The notes beneath the pieces are model-generated. The model saw only the letters and a program-made list of their open reading frames with translations, was not told the origin of the DNA and did no database searches. Below, in pieces: positions 1 to 9,495 of a DNA stretch of 64,000 nt. The stretch covers positions 89,158 through 153,157 of the forward strand of contig NZ_QXIW01000027.1 in assembly GCF_003570985.1 (NCBI RefSeq), read 5' to 3'. This DNA comes from Candidatus Cryosericum hinesii. GTDB taxonomy: Bacteria > Caldisericota > Caldisericia > Cryosericales > Cryosericaceae. How positions within the stretch are numbered: position 1 is the stretch's first letter; each line of letters opens with the position of its first letter. Both the position numbers and the translations under genes were made by a program.

Positions 1-2
1 TC

Positions 3-980
3 GTGGACGGCGACCGACTTAGAAAGTTGCTTGGCCGAGGCTTCCTGCTGAGCCAGGCGGTCGAACGCTGGCAGACCCGCGCCATCTGGGTTGTCACGAG
101 TGCGGACGCGTCATATCCGCACCGGCTCAAGGAACGGTTGAAGGAAAACGCGCCAACGGTGCTGTATGGCTGTGGAGACGCCCCGATTCTGGAGACAGGG
201 GGATTGGCTGTGATCGGTAGCCGCAATGCGACCCTGGAACTGCTGGCGTACACAGAACGCATCGGACAACTGGCGGCCAATGCACAGCAGACGGTTGTAT
301 CGGGCGGAGCACGCGGGATCGACCAAGCGTCCATGCGCGGTGCACTGGAAGCCGGTGGAACGGCTGCAGGCATGCTTGCCGACAGTCTGGAACGGGCAGC
401 CCTCAACCGCGAGTATCGTTCCCCGCTCATGGAGGGCCAGCTGGTCCTCGTGTCATCCTACGATCCGATGGCCGGGTTCAATGTGGGCAACGCCATGCAG
501 CGCAACAAGCTGATCTACGCTCTGGCTGATGCAGCATTGGTCATCAGCTCCGACTATCAGAAAGGCGGGACGTGGGCCGGTGCGGCGGAACAGCTGACCA
601 CCTTGAGGTTGGTGCCGGTATTTGTCCGCTCGCAGGGCGAAATCGACAAGGGACTCCAGGAACTGCAGAACATGGGTGCACTGCCGTGGCCAAACCCGAG
701 CAACGCCGAAGACTTGGTTCGCACCCTCAGACCAGAACAGGATCCGACCACGCACAACGAAGAACAGGCGCCTGCCCCCGTGCATGAATCGATTCCGGAA
801 CCACCGGCCACAACCAAGACCAAACCCGCTCCGGCGAAGCGTCGTTCCAAACCGAGGAAGTCGGCAGGGGGTATTGCCGAGCCGACCCTCTTCGACGCCG
901 TACCGGAAAAAACAGTTTCGAACAAACGTGCAACAACACGACATGAGAAAACTGAAGGCACAACCGATGCAGATGGGTAG
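3..980 (+). CDS. DprA/Smf-like DNA-processing protein (possibly 5'-truncated by window edge)
   Basis: The central Rossmann region carries the DprA/Smf landmarks: a GSRN turn near residue 72, SGGARGID near residue 100 and a MQRNKLI stretch near residue 165. DprA proteins bind single-stranded DNA and load RecA during natural transformation. The C-terminal 80 residues are Pro/Lys/Arg-rich and look disordered instead of forming the usual winged helix. The GTG at position 3 is the first start visible, and the window edge hides whether an N-terminal helix-hairpin domain precedes it. The fold is sure; a role in competence is inferred, because the sequence is divergent and no other com genes are visible. 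Confidence 0.7.
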   Translation: MDGDRLRKLLGRGFLLSQAVERWQTRAIWVVTSADASYPHRLKERLKENAPTVLYGCGDAPILETGGLAVIGSRNATLELLAYTERIGQLAANAQQTVVSGGARGIDQASMRGALEAGGTAAGMLADSLERAALNREYRSPLMEGQLVLVSSYDPMAGFNVGNAMQRNKLIYALADAALVISSDYQKGGTWAGAAEQLTTLRLVPVFVRSQGEIDKGLQELQNMGALPWPNPSNAEDLVRTLRPEQDPTTHNEEQAPAPVHESIPEPPATTKTKPAPAKRRSKPRKSAGGIAEPTLFDAVPEKTVSNKRATTRHEKTEGTTDADG

Positions 981-1140
981 AACGGCCATGTTGAAGACTG
1001 ACGGGCGCAACAAGGGACCAGGAGCACTTCCTGAATTCGCCGGTGGCGACATCTTCTGGAAGCCCGCACAAGTCATCGCGGGCGGAGAGAGCGCCACTCT
1101 GCGGGTTCTGCCACATATCTTGGAGAAGCTGCAGCGCTAG
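967..1140 (+). CDS. Small hypothetical protein (57 aa)
   Basis: A short open frame starts at ATG 967, overlapping the 3' end of the DprA-like gene by 14 bases, and stops 17 bases before the DUF255 gene. A GAAGG stretch lies eight bases upstream of the start. The product is basic with no signal peptide, membrane segment or motif that I recognise. Overlap with its neighbour and tight spacing to the next gene favour a real coding sequence in an operon, but nothing else supports it. ATG 988 is an alternative start. Confidence 0.35.
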   Translation: MQMGRTAMLKTDGRNKGPGALPEFAGGDIFWKPAQVIAGGESATLRVLPHILEKLQR

Positions 1141-1157
1141 CGCCGCAGGACCGGCCC

Positions 1158-3188
1158 ATGTCCAATCACCTTGACGGCTCCGTGTCACGGTATCTGCTGC
1201 AACACGCAGACAACCCTGTCGACTGGTATCCGTGGGGAGACGAGGCGCTGGCACGTGCACGGACCGAGGACAAGCCCATTTTCCTGAGCATCGGCTACGC
1301 AGCGTGCCACTGGTGCCACGTCATGGCCCATGAGTCTTTCGAAGACCCGGACACAGCCACCACCATGAACGCCCACTACGTTTGTATCAAGGTGGACCGC
1401 GAGGAGCGACCTGACCTCGATAGCGTGTATATGGCGGCTGTCGTCGCTTTGACTGGCCAAGGCGGCTGGCCGTTGTCAGTCTTCCTGACGCCGGACCTGC
1501 AGCCGTTCTATGGTGGCACCTACTTCCCTCCCGAGCCGCGTCAGGGCATGCCTGGCTTCCCACAGCTCCTGCACACACTGGCTGATGCCTGGAGGAACCG
1601 ACGAGCAGACATCACACGTGCCGGTGCTCAGGTCGTAGCGCAGCTCGTCAGTCAGTCCACTTCAGGCACGGCCGAAGGGACCTTCGACGTCGGCACACTA
1701 ACAACTGCAGTACACGACCTGGTCGAACACTACGACTGGGACAGCGGCGGCTGGGGCATGGCGCCCAAGTTCCCTCAGCCGATGGCCATCGAGTTCCTTC
1801 TGCGACGCCATCTCGCTGGTGATACGACAGCGCTTGCACCCGCCGTGCATGCTCTGCGAGCGATGGTGCGGGGCGGCATGTGGGATGTGATCGGCGGAGG
1901 GTTTGCGCGCTACTCGACGGATAACTCGTGGCATGTCCCGCACTTTGAGAAGATGCTGTACGACAACGCACAGCTGGCGCGCGCGTATTTGCACGCCTGG
2001 CAGGTGACCAGCGAGGCGTCCTTCCGGCACGTGGCCGAGGAAACGCTGACGTTCGTCACGCGGGAGATGACGACCCCGCAGGGCGCCTTCCTGTCGAGCC
2101 TCGACGCCGACTCGGAGGGCGCGGAGGGCCGATATTATGTCTGGAGCCTCGAGGAGATTCGTGCGACGCTTGGGAAGGACGCCGACCTGTTCACCGAAGC
2201 CTATGGTGTGACGGCCGGGGGTACGTGGGAGGGGACAAACGTGTTGCAGCGCTCTGTTGATAACGCGACGCTTGCAGCCCATCATAGTATTGTCCAGGGC
2301 GACGTCGACGCGCTGCTGGACAACTGCCGTACCAGACTCCTCAAAGTTCGGGGCAAGCGGGTGCGCCCAGCCGCTGACGACACGGTGCTGACAGCTTGGA
2401 ACGGCTTGATGCTGGCCTCGTTTGCCGAGGCGGCACGTGCCCTCGGGGACCAGAGGTACCTTGATGTCGCCATTCGCAACGCAGACTTCCTGCTCACAGC
2501 GCTGCGACCCGACGGACAACTGCGGCGCACCTGGCGTGAGGGCACAACAGGTCCGAAGGCGTACCTGGACGATTATGCTTCGCTGATTCTTGGATTGCTG
2601 GAGCTGTACCAGACGGACTTCAACAACCGCTGGTTCGTGGCCGTGCGGCTTCTCGCCGAAGAGATGCTGGCCCGCTTCACTGACCCCGCCGGAGGGTTTT
2701 TTGATACGCCCGACAGAGCGGAGCAGCTGCTTATACGTCCAAAGGACCTGCAGGACAACGCTGTCCCATCGGGAAATGCGCTCGCCGCGGAGGCCCTGCT
2801 GACCCTTGCCGCCCTCACGGGCCACACGGAATGGCGCAAGTTGGCAGAAAAGAGTCTTGACCTCGTGACTGATCTCGTGACACGCTATCCGACCGGCTTT
2901 GGACGCTGGCTGTGCGCTGGCGATTTCGACCTGGCGAAGGAGATGCAGGTCGCCATCGTCGGCGACCCTGCCGACAAGCGAACGATGGAGCTGGTCGGGG
3001 AGGTTCGCATGGCGTGGCGACCCAACCTGGTTGTGGCAGCTTCACCGACGCCCCTGCCCCCTGGGGTCCCTGACCTGCTTGCTGACCGTCCGATAGTGGA
3101 CGGCCAACCCACCGCCTACGTCTGCGAAGGATTTGCCTGCCACCAGCTAGTGACGCGACCGGAGGATTTGAGGGAACAGCTGAGATGA
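1158..3188 (+). CDS. YyaL/SSP411-family thioredoxin-domain protein (DUF255)
   Basis: The 676 residues match the YyaL/spermatogenesis-associated protein 20 family in length and layout. The N-terminal thioredoxin-like domain opens with [18 protein letters not shown] and carries the redox motif ACHWCH near residue 50. It is followed by an alpha/alpha six-barrel similar to N-acylglucosamine 2-epimerases, with motifs such as [11 protein letters not shown] and LDADSEG. There is no signal peptide, so it is cytoplasmic. The family's substrate is not established. The start is the first ATG after the preceding small frame. Confidence 0.9.
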   Translation: MSNHLDGSVSRYLLQHADNPVDWYPWGDEALARARTEDKPIFLSIGYAACHWCHVMAHESFEDPDTATTMNAHYVCIKVDREERPDLDSVYMAAVVALTGQGGWPLSVFLTPDLQPFYGGTYFPPEPRQGMPGFPQLLHTLADAWRNRRADITRAGAQVVAQLVSQSTSGTAEGTFDVGTLTTAVHDLVEHYDWDSGGWGMAPKFPQPMAIEFLLRRHLAGDTTALAPAVHALRAMVRGGMWDVIGGGFARYSTDNSWHVPHFEKMLYDNAQLARAYLHAWQVTSEASFRHVAEETLTFVTREMTTPQGAFLSSLDADSEGAEGRYYVWSLEEIRATLGKDADLFTEAYGVTAGGTWEGTNVLQRSVDNATLAAHHSIVQGDVDALLDNCRTRLLKVRGKRVRPAADDTVLTAWNGLMLASFAEAARALGDQRYLDVAIRNADFLLTALRPDGQLRRTWREGTTGPKAYLDDYASLILGLLELYQTDFNNRWFVAVRLLAEEMLARFTDPAGGFFDTPDRAEQLLIRPKDLQDNAVPSGNALAAEALLTLAALTGHTEWRKLAEKSLDLVTDLVTRYPTGFGRWLCAGDFDLAKEMQVAIVGDPADKRTMELVGEVRMAWRPNLVVAASPTPLPPGVPDLLADRPIVDGQPTAYVCEGFACHQLVTRPEDLREQLR

Positions 3189-3216
3189 AACGCGACGGTA
3201 AACGATCATGGCACCA

Positions 3217-3258
3217 ATTGTGAATCCCAATAGTACCTGGTACAATGGGATTCACAAT
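3217..3258. promoter_or_regulatory. Inverted repeat overlapping a consensus promoter
   Basis: A 13-base arm ATTGTGAATCCCA (3217-3229) is matched by its reverse complement at 3246-3258, with an inner GTAC/GTAC pair. Embedded in it is a near-consensus plus-strand promoter: -35 TTGTGA (3218-3223), 17-base spacer, -10 TACAAT (3241-3246). Transcription would start near 3253 and read the kinase gene at 3307. The arms could form a transcript hairpin or a large operator; either would make the promoter controllable. Confidence 0.55.
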
Positions 3259-3306
3259 TCACGGGGGAGGTGTTGTGCAGCTGGCTTCGCCTCGTAGACT
3301 GATTGC

Positions 3307-3834
3307 ATGAACGCATATGTTATCCTGATCACTGGTCCGCGCGCAAGCGGCAAGTCGACGTTCGCGGCTGAAGTCCACCGGGCACTGGTGGGCTCAGTCC
3401 TCCTGCACGTGGACGACCCGTTCCATGAGGTACTGGTGCAGGACCGCAGCCGGTGGAACGGCCAGGAGATCGATCTGTATGCCGTGATCCTGCGCCACGA
3501 GCTGGGTCTTGCGCGCGACCTCGCCCTGGCAGGCAGCTGCGTCATCGTCGACGCGACCGTCCTGCCGGGCCAGCTTGCCCCTCTTGTCGACAACCCGCCC
3601 GCACCCGGACTAGACATCGTCGTGCTGCTTCCCTCTCTTGAGGACTGTCTGGCAAACGAGCACCGTCCGACGCGTACCGTGCCGGTTCGAGAGGAGAAGG
3701 TGACCGCTACGTGGCAAGAGATGCAGGAATGGCGCAGGGTGACAGGAGCCTCCATCCAGGCCGTCGACGGGTGTGAAGTCGAGCGCAGAGAAACGTTGTC
3801 CGTGATCGTGAAACAGTTGCAGCAGGCGCCCTAA
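3307..3834 (+). CDS. Predicted P-loop kinase (AAA/CPT-like)
   Basis: A 175-residue protein opens with a hydrophobic strand and a Walker A loop GPRASGKST (residues 10-18), typical of small nucleotide-dependent kinases of the chloramphenicol phosphotransferase/zeta-toxin-like group. A second acidic strand (CVIVDATV, residues 78-85) fits the Walker B or nucleophile-positioning strand. The substrate is unknown. It is a single-gene unit with its own promoter and converges by four bases on the ABC permease gene. No antitoxin-like partner is present, so a toxin role is not supported. Confidence 0.6.
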   Translation: MNAYVILITGPRASGKSTFAAEVHRALVGSVLLHVDDPFHEVLVQDRSRWNGQEIDLYAVILRHELGLARDLALAGSCVIVDATVLPGQLAPLVDNPPAPGLDIVVLLPSLEDCLANEHRPTRTVPVREEKVTATWQEMQEWRRVTGASIQAVDGCEVERRETLSVIVKQLQQAP

Positions 3835-4844
3835 TCCCAGTCCGAGCGGCTCCGGCGCAATAGTAGCGCGAAGACGGGCGCACCAACGATCCCGGTCAGG
3901 ATACCCAGCGGGATTTCCGCCATCGTCAGGGTGCGCGCCACATCATCGATGATCATCATGTAGATTGCCCCCAGGGCGATGGAAGCCGGGATGAGCCTGC
4001 GGGAATCCGGCCCAACGATGCCGCGTGCCAGATGTGGTACGACCAGCCCCACCCACCCGATGACACCGGAGAGCGCTACGCTGACAGCGGTGGTCATAGT
4101 CGTCAATCCGATGAGAACAACCCTCATCACCGCTGGGTTTTCGCCCAGTGACCGCGCCTCGTCGTCGCCCATGGAAAGAATGTTGAGCTTCCAGCGCAAC
4201 ACCGTGATGGCCACCAGGCATGGCACGATCACGACAACCGCCCTGAGAAGGTCTGACCATTGCACAGACGCAAGCGAACCCATCAGCCAGAAGACGATCT
4301 GCGGCAGCTTCGTCGACGGGTCAGCCACATATTGCGCGCCAGCCACCAGCGACGAGAACAGGCTGCCGACGACGAACCCGGCGAGCACGAGGGTCACATG
4401 TGACCGGTCACGCCCGGACCTGGCGATCAGCCATGTCAACGACACGGCCACAGCTCCTGTCGCAAAAGCTGAGGCTTGTGTGACTGCTGCGCTTGCGCCC
4501 AGCAGGATAGCGACCGCTGCCCCGAACCCTGCGCCCGAGGAGACACCAAGTACATAGGGCGAGACCAGTGGGTTGTGAAACAGCCCTTGGAAGACTGCTC
4601 CGCCAGAAGCGAGCGCGGCGCCGACCAGGGCAGCTGCCAGCGCGCGGGGGAGGCGCACCTGCCAGACCACCGTATCAACGGTCGGATCCCATGTGCGGGC
4701 GATTGGTACAAACCGGGAGACCAGCACCCGCAGGACTGTTTGTGGAGTGATGGGATAGCGACCCAGGCAAAGCGACGCAAGGAGCACCACCAGCACTCCC
4801 ACCCACATAAGGAGCAGAGTCGGCAGGAACCGCCTGCGCTTCAT
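3831..4844 (-). CDS. FecCD/BtuC-type ABC transporter permease
   Basis: The 337-residue polytopic protein has the family signature in its middle (LGVSSGAGFGAA, GVIGWVGLVVPHLAR) and ends with the conserved LGILTGIVGAPVFALLL helix. It forms the channel of a type II importer for iron-siderophore, haem or cobalamin. It is the third gene of a receptor-ATPase-permease operon read on the minus strand, and its ATG overlaps the ATPase gene's stop by four bases. The substrate cannot be told from the permease alone. Confidence 0.93.
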   Translation of the reverse strand: MKRRRFLPTLLLMWVGVLVVLLASLCLGRYPITPQTVLRVLVSRFVPIARTWDPTVDTVVWQVRLPRALAAALVGAALASGGAVFQGLFHNPLVSPYVLGVSSGAGFGAAVAILLGASAAVTQASAFATGAVAVSLTWLIARSGRDRSHVTLVLAGFVVGSLFSSLVAGAQYVADPSTKLPQIVFWLMGSLASVQWSDLLRAVVVIVPCLVAITVLRWKLNILSMGDDEARSLGENPAVMRVVLIGLTTMTTAVSVALSGVIGWVGLVVPHLARGIVGPDSRRLIPASIALGAIYMMIIDDVARTLTMAEIPLGILTGIVGAPVFALLLRRSRSDWD

Positions 4845-5632
4845 GAACCGATCCCCGCGACAATCACGTGCCGTGTGCCGTCAGTCAGGACCTCGATGGG
4901 CATGCCATACAATTGTCCCAGGTTGTCTGCAGTCAGGACCTCTTGTGGAGTCCCGAGGGCCACCAGCGCTCCGCCGCTCACCAGCCCAACCCGGTCGGCG
5001 TACTGCATGGCATCGTTTGGGTCATGGACGGTCATGATGACGGTCAGCCCACGGCGGACGGCAAGATCGCGTATCCTGCCCAGGACCAGATGCCGGTTCC
5101 GGAAATCCAGGTGCGCCGTCGGCTCGTCGAGCAGCAGGACCTGTGCCTCCTGCGCCAGCGCGCGGGCAAGCAGGACCAATTGAAGCTGTCCACCGGAGAT
5201 CTGTGTGTAGGGTCGGGCGGCGATCGCACGTATGCCGAGTTCGTCCATGGCCTCCTGTGCCACCGTCACGTCATGCGGACCGGGCTGAGAGGCAGCACCC
5301 AGATGGGGATTGCGTCCCATGAGCACAATGTCCTGGACGGCATACGGGAACGCAGGGGTATGAGACTGTGGAACGGAAGCCACACGTCTGCTCACGTCAC
5401 GTGCAGACAGTGACTTCAGGTCGCGCCCGTCGATGTAGATCGTCCCGGCTCGGGGGCTCAGGACCCGCTCAACACAGCGAAGGAGCGTCGTCTTACCGGC
5501 CGCGTTCGGTCCCACGATGGCGAAGACCTCGTGGGGACCCACAGCCATGGTGAGGTCGTGGAGGATCCTGGCCTCGCCGTAGGAGAAGCCAAGACCCTGG
5601 ATGTCAACGACTGACGGACGCGCTTGTTCCAT
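4841..5632 (-). CDS. ABC transporter ATP-binding protein (FecE/BtuD type)
   Basis: The 263-residue ATPase has Walker A GPNAAGKTT, the ABC signature SGGQLQLVLLARALAQ, Walker B VLLLDEPTAHLD and the switch histidine in TVHDPND, in the usual order. It powers the adjacent FecCD-type permease. It starts three bases after the receptor gene's stop codon and overlaps the permease by four bases, so the three are surely co-transcribed. Confidence 0.95.
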   Translation of the reverse strand: MEQARPSVVDIQGLGFSYGEARILHDLTMAVGPHEVFAIVGPNAAGKTTLLRCVERVLSPRAGTIYIDGRDLKSLSARDVSRRVASVPQSHTPAFPYAVQDIVLMGRNPHLGAASQPGPHDVTVAQEAMDELGIRAIAARPYTQISGGQLQLVLLARALAQEAQVLLLDEPTAHLDFRNRHLVLGRIRDLAVRRGLTVIMTVHDPNDAMQYADRVGLVSGGALVALGTPQEVLTADNLGQLYGMPIEVLTDGTRHVIVAGIGS

Positions 5633-5635
5633 GCT

Positions 5636-7075
5636 CTACTGGGAAAGCGCTGCGAGGTCGGCCGCTGGGACCGTGAATCCATAGAACTGCTGGTAGAAGT
5701 GCGCGATCTCGACAGACATATCGAACCGGACCTGATCGGGATAGAGTTTGTGGGCCAGCCACATCGTGCCCAGAAATGACTCAGGGACCGGCATATCCCA
5801 CGAGACGACATATTTCGGCATCACATAGACCCTGTGGTCCCGCACAGCCGCCACATTCTGCAGCTGGGGGTTGGTAAGGACGTCACTCACAGTGTCCTTG
5901 GTATAAGATGTGAGGATGATGACGTCTGGGTTCCAGACGAGCACCTGCTCGGGAGAAACGTCAATCTTGCCGCCGGTCAGCTGCTCGGAAACGCTCACTC
6001 CTCCCCCGTTCCTCACCATGAACGTCTGGAAGAAGTCGCCGGCAAAGGTCTTGAAGATGCCCGTCCCGGCGACGTAAACTCTCAGGCGTCTCGCAGGTTC
6101 CACTGCGCTGACCGCGTCCGCAATCTCCTTCATCTTCGTCGTCAGCAGGTTGAGCGATGAAGTCGCCTCTGCGACATGCCCGGTCAACGCACCCATCCGC
6201 TTGATGGCGTCGGTGAGCTGACCCGGCTGCTCTGCCGAGAACGCGTACGCCGGGAGGCCGACTGCTTTCATCTGCTCCAGCGCAGGGCCCTCTTCCGTCA
6301 GGACGATGTCCGGACGGGCCGCAAGCAGGGTCTCGATGTTGGCCGCATTCTGGTTGCCGGCTTCAGGGATCTGGTTCATCCGTGGGTAGATCGCTCCCAT
6401 GGCCTTCCCTTTGACAGCCGACCCGAAGCTTGCGACGACGAGCTGGTCCTGTGCTCCGACGGCAAAGACAAGCTGTGTGGCAGTCGCGGAAAGGGTTGCG
6501 ATGCGTACGACGCGACGTGGCACAGTCACGGTGTGCCCCATCATGTCGGTAACCTGCTCCATCTGTTTGGGCAGCGTCAGCGTGATCGTCCTGCTCTCAG
6601 CATTCCAGTTTGCAAGCCCTCCGAGCGACTGTGCGGCAAACCGGACAGGGATCATCACATGATCGAGAATGATGGTCGGCGCCACCCTGTGGTCCGTGTC
6701 GATCCAGACCGTGCGCCCGTCGACGCGCGCATTGGCATTCCCGACCGTCAGATCCACCACGTGCGACTCCAGCGACAGGCGGACCATTTTGGCAGCAGGC
6801 GTCCACTTCACGCTGCCACCGGTCAGTTCCACGACGTTACGGATCGGCACGAGGGCTCTGTCCCAGACTGCTTCGACAACAGGGACGACCTTCGAGTTTG
6901 CAACATCGATCGGGAAGCTGAAACCATTTACGGTCATCGTCGGACTCCCCACGGTGAGAACGACGGATGACACTGGTTGGTAAGCCGCCCGTACAATCGC
7001 AGACGGGAAACCGGCCACAAGCATAATAGTGACGATCAGGACAAGGCAGATGGAACGATGAACTCTGGTGTGCAT
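5636..7075 (-). CDS. Metal-chelate/cobalamin ABC receptor with N-terminal stalk domain (copper amine oxidase N type)
   Basis: The 479-residue exported receptor has three parts. A signal peptide (residues 1-28, no lipobox cysteine) is followed by about 125 residues with two repeats of the copper amine oxidase N-terminal-like domain (motifs ALVPIRNVVELTGGSVKW and MIPVRFAAQSLGGLANW). The rest is a TroA/FepB-type binding module (residues 170-479; AARPDIVLTEEG, VLVWNPDVIILTS). ATG 7075 is chosen because a GGAGG lies at correct spacing, whereas the upstream ATG at 7102 would put nine residues ahead of the signal. Such stalk domains occur in exported proteins that bind the cell wall or self-associate. 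The fusion may replace a lipid anchor. Confidence 0.85.
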   Translation of the reverse strand: MHTRVHRSICLVLIVTIMLVAGFPSAIVRAAYQPVSSVVLTVGSPTMTVNGFSFPIDVANSKVVPVVEAVWDRALVPIRNVVELTGGSVKWTPAAKMVRLSLESHVVDLTVGNANARVDGRTVWIDTDHRVAPTIILDHVMIPVRFAAQSLGGLANWNAESRTITLTLPKQMEQVTDMMGHTVTVPRRVVRIATLSATATQLVFAVGAQDQLVVASFGSAVKGKAMGAIYPRMNQIPEAGNQNAANIETLLAARPDIVLTEEGPALEQMKAVGLPAYAFSAEQPGQLTDAIKRMGALTGHVAEATSSLNLLTTKMKEIADAVSAVEPARRLRVYVAGTGIFKTFAGDFFQTFMVRNGGGVSVSEQLTGGKIDVSPEQVLVWNPDVIILTSYTKDTVSDVLTNPQLQNVAAVRDHRVYVMPKYVVSWDMPVPESFLGTMWLAHKLYPDQVRFDMSVEIAHFYQQFYGFTVPAADLAALSQ

Positions 7076-7144
7076 AGCGCAATCCTCCGAGGCAGGTGGC
7101 AAATAAGGGCGACAACACGCCCTATCTTACCGGAGGCACAGCGC

Positions 7145-7225
7145 ACGACGGCGCAGAACCTGAAGCCACACGCACGACGGCGTACAGCCACAGCGACAGT
7201 CCACGACGGAACTGAAGCCGGTTTA
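7145..7225 (-). repeat. Repeated leader elements ahead of the ABC importer
   Basis: Seen on the plus strand, ACGACGG occurs three times (near 7145, 7174 and 7203) and TGAAGCC twice (near 7161 and 7213), inside the transcribed leader of the importer operon. I looked for a cobalamin riboswitch and did not find the B12 box, so if this region regulates, it does so by another route. Confidence 0.4.
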
Positions 7226-7240
7226 CTCTTGACCACGAAT

Positions 7241-7268
7241 AGTATAAGTTCTGGAGGCCTGGTGTCAA
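7241..7268 (-). promoter_or_regulatory. Promoter of the chelate ABC importer operon
   Basis: On the minus strand a perfect -35 TTGACA (7263-7268) is separated by 16 bases from -10 TATACT (7241-7246). Transcription would begin near 7234, leaving a leader of about 160 bases before ATG 7075. The leader contains repeated elements described separately. Confidence 0.7.
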
Positions 7269-7482
7269 AGCCTGAAGCACATACGCACAGGCTGCCCTGG
7301 TACGTGGGTTCCTGTCTGCGCCGAGGAACGCCACTCGCATTACAGAGAAATGCTCGTGAGGAGCACCCCTCAGAAGCACCCCTCGCCTTACACTAAAAGG
7401 CTCGGGGGAATTGATAAGAAATGCTCAGGGGGGAACGACAAACAAGAACCTCCTTGGGGAACGGTGGCATTCCACGACATGC
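7269..7482. other. Intergenic stretch with short degenerate repeats
   Basis: No convincing gene is visible in this part of the gap. The sequence AGAAATGCTC occurs twice (near 7348 and 7421) and AGCACCCCTC twice (near 7363 and 7374), with a short TGCTC/GAGCA hairpin. It could be decayed repeat material. Confidence 0.3.
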
Positions 7483-7510
7483 AGAGCGGCCGCAAGTTCG
7501 CGGCCGCTCT
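7483..7510. repeat. GC-rich hairpin, copy 1 of 3
   Basis: A perfect 11-bp stem AGAGCGGCCGC/GCGGCCGCTCT with a 6-base loop lies about 50 bases beyond the stop of the first minus-strand OppA gene. Two further copies follow the next two paralogues. Each is followed on the plus side by the same CTTCAYTTCTGAT tail. Position suggests a transcript-end structure, but there is no U-tract on the minus strand. Confidence 0.75.
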
Positions 7511-7557
7511 CTTCACTTCTGATGTGTTGGGCTGTGGTCTTCAGAGACTCCTGAAGG

Positions 7558-9267
7558 CTACGCCATGTAGGTAGGCTTCCAGTCGACAATTCCCAGCGCC
7601 GACTCGTAGAAGTTCTTGATGTGCTTGCTCAAAAGTACCGGGTTCGTGTAGAAGTAGACTGGAGCAATGGGCATATCGGTCATGAGGATCTTCTCTGCGG
7701 CATGCAGTACTGCCATGCGAGCCTTCGGGTCGACAGTGGCCTTTTCCTTTGCAATGAGAGCGTCATAGGCCTTGTTGCTGTAGCCAGTCATGTTCCTTCC
7801 ATTGCCCGTCACGAACAGCTCCAGGTACGTATTCGGGTCCATGTAGTCAGCAGTAGGGGACCTACGAACAACGTCGTAGTTGAGGCTCGCCTCGTCAGCC
7901 AGGTAGACACCCCACTCTTCACTCCCGAGGCTGCACGTGATACCGAGGTTCTTCTTCCACATCTGCTGAACTGCCTCAGCGATGGATTTGTGCAGGTCCG
8001 AGGTGTTGAAGAGCAATGTAAAGGCAGGGAATCCTTTGCCATTGGGATAGCCGGCCTGAGCCAGCAGGGCCTTTGCAGTCGCGATATCGTTGTCCTTGAA
8101 GTATGAACCACCCACAGTGCGGAAATCGCTGCCAGGAAGTGCGTCCGGAATACCGTTGGAAACCATACCCAGCGCGGGAGTTTCTCCACCTTTCGTGATG
8201 GACTTCGTGATCTGCCCACGATTGATTGCGAGTGTCAAAGCCTTGCGCACGCGGACATCGTTGAACGGCTTCTTGGTCGTGTTGAACATATACAAGTATG
8301 TCGCAAGCATCGGAAGGATCTTTACATCGCCGGAGGCGACCAGCTTAGGCAACTCTGAGCTGGGTACGGTCACCGCAGAGTCCAACTGACCGCTCTGATA
8401 CATCGAAAGAGCAGTCGAACTATCCTCGACCATGAGGAACGTGACCTTGGTCAGCTTGACATTGTTCTTGTCCCAGTATGTCGGGTTCTTGACGAAGACC
8501 ATCTTGTCGTTGTGCGACCACTGTGTGAGCTTGAACGGTCCATTTGTCACATATGTCTTGACATCGGAGGCCCACTTGTCATTCGTGCTGACAACAGCCT
8601 TGCAGACTGGATACAGCGTATTGAACGCCGTCAACGCGAGGAAGTAGGCGGTGGGCGACTGGAGGTAGACCTTGAGTGTTTTGGCATTCAGTGCTTTGAC
8701 GCCGACGTTCTTGCTGGGGTCGATCGGCTTCGCCATGTTGGGCTGAGCGACTTGCTTGCCTCCAACGGTCTTCATAACAGGATTACCTTTGGCGTCGACA
8801 GCCTGGGCATAGTACTTGGTGCCGACCTTGATGGATGTGTTGAATGCTTCACCGCCATACACGTAGTAGAGCTGGGTGGCGTATTGGGCAGCCAACTCCG
8901 GGCTGAGCACGCGCTTCCAGGCATACTCAAAATCGTATGCGGTGACAGGGGTTCCGTTTGTCCAATATGCATCACGCAGCGTGAAGATGTACGTCTTGCC
9001 GTCCTTGGAGATCGTCCAGCTCTTCGCGATCGCCGGCTGCGGCACATTTTTGCTGTCGAGACGCGTCAACCCATCGAAGACCTGCATCTCGACAGTGGAT
9101 TCTGGAACGCCAATGGTAACGCCTGGATCGATTCCAGGTGGCTCAGCCCCCAGGTTGTACGTTACCTCCTGAGCAACTGCTGCCTTTGCTGACGGTATAA
9201 CAGACAGTCCACCAGACAACGAGACCAGAAATACAGCTACCAAGACAAGTGACAGTGCTTTCTTCAT
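7558..9267 (-). CDS. Oligopeptide ABC transporter substrate-binding protein (OppA-like), paralogue A
   Basis: A 569-residue family-5 extracellular solute-binding protein. The signal peptide ends in PSAKA (signal peptidase I type, no lipobox). The mature part carries the family's YNLGAEPPGIDP opening, the GLTRLD and SWTISKDGKTYIFTLRDA signature region and the YDFEYAWKRVLSPELAA stretch. It would deliver peptides to an Opp/Dpp permease, but none is encoded nearby. ATG 9267 is chosen for its GGGAGG; an upstream ATG at 9288 lacks one. It resembles its three neighbours closely, so the cluster grew by duplication. Confidence 0.93.
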   Translation of the reverse strand: MKKALSLVLVAVFLVSLSGGLSVIPSAKAAVAQEVTYNLGAEPPGIDPGVTIGVPESTVEMQVFDGLTRLDSKNVPQPAIAKSWTISKDGKTYIFTLRDAYWTNGTPVTAYDFEYAWKRVLSPELAAQYATQLYYVYGGEAFNTSIKVGTKYYAQAVDAKGNPVMKTVGGKQVAQPNMAKPIDPSKNVGVKALNAKTLKVYLQSPTAYFLALTAFNTLYPVCKAVVSTNDKWASDVKTYVTNGPFKLTQWSHNDKMVFVKNPTYWDKNNVKLTKVTFLMVEDSSTALSMYQSGQLDSAVTVPSSELPKLVASGDVKILPMLATYLYMFNTTKKPFNDVRVRKALTLAINRGQITKSITKGGETPALGMVSNGIPDALPGSDFRTVGGSYFKDNDIATAKALLAQAGYPNGKGFPAFTLLFNTSDLHKSIAEAVQQMWKKNLGITCSLGSEEWGVYLADEASLNYDVVRRSPTADYMDPNTYLELFVTGNGRNMTGYSNKAYDALIAKEKATVDPKARMAVLHAAEKILMTDMPIAPVYFYTNPVLLSKHIKNFYESALGIVDWKPTYMA

Positions 9268-9319
9268 ACACCAACCTCCCTTTTCCAAATACGATTTGTC
9301 GCATCTTGTGGCTACCGAA

Positions 9320-9347
9320 ATAATAACAATACGCCAGGAAAACGCAA
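9320..9347 (-). promoter_or_regulatory. Promoter of OppA paralogue A
   Basis: Minus-strand -35 TTGCGT (9342-9347), 16-base spacer, -10 TATTAT (9320-9325). The spacer core TTTTCCTG is shared with the promoters of paralogues B and C at the same position, which supports the call and hints at common regulation. Confidence 0.65.
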
Positions 9348-9420
9348 TACGACCTAGTCTGGGTGGTGACCCAAGAGTGTCCTCTGTTTCTGCAGCGGTT
9401 ACGGTATCCTGTAAACATGC

Positions 9421-9448
9421 AGAGCGGCCGCGAACTTGCGGCCGCTCT
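9421..9448. repeat. GC-rich hairpin, copy 2 of 3
   Basis: The same 11-bp stem as at 7483, with loop GAACTT, downstream of OppA paralogue B. The flank TGCAGCGGTTACGGTATCC on its left is also duplicated beside copy 3, so a longer segment was duplicated along with the genes. Confidence 0.75.
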
Positions 9449-9495
9449 CTTCACTTCTGATGTGCTGGGCTGTGGTCTTCAGAGACTCCTGAAAG

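Noticed and set aside
453-1260. Long minus-strand frames opposite the DprA-like and DUF255 genes
   Set aside because: High GC creates long antisense frames; none has a start site or recognisable motif.
3307-3834. Zeta-type toxin
   Set aside because: Only the P-loop agrees; there is no antitoxin gene and no toxin-specific motif.
7076-7260. Cobalamin riboswitch ahead of the chelate ABC importer
   Set aside because: The B12 box and the conserved core loops are not present.
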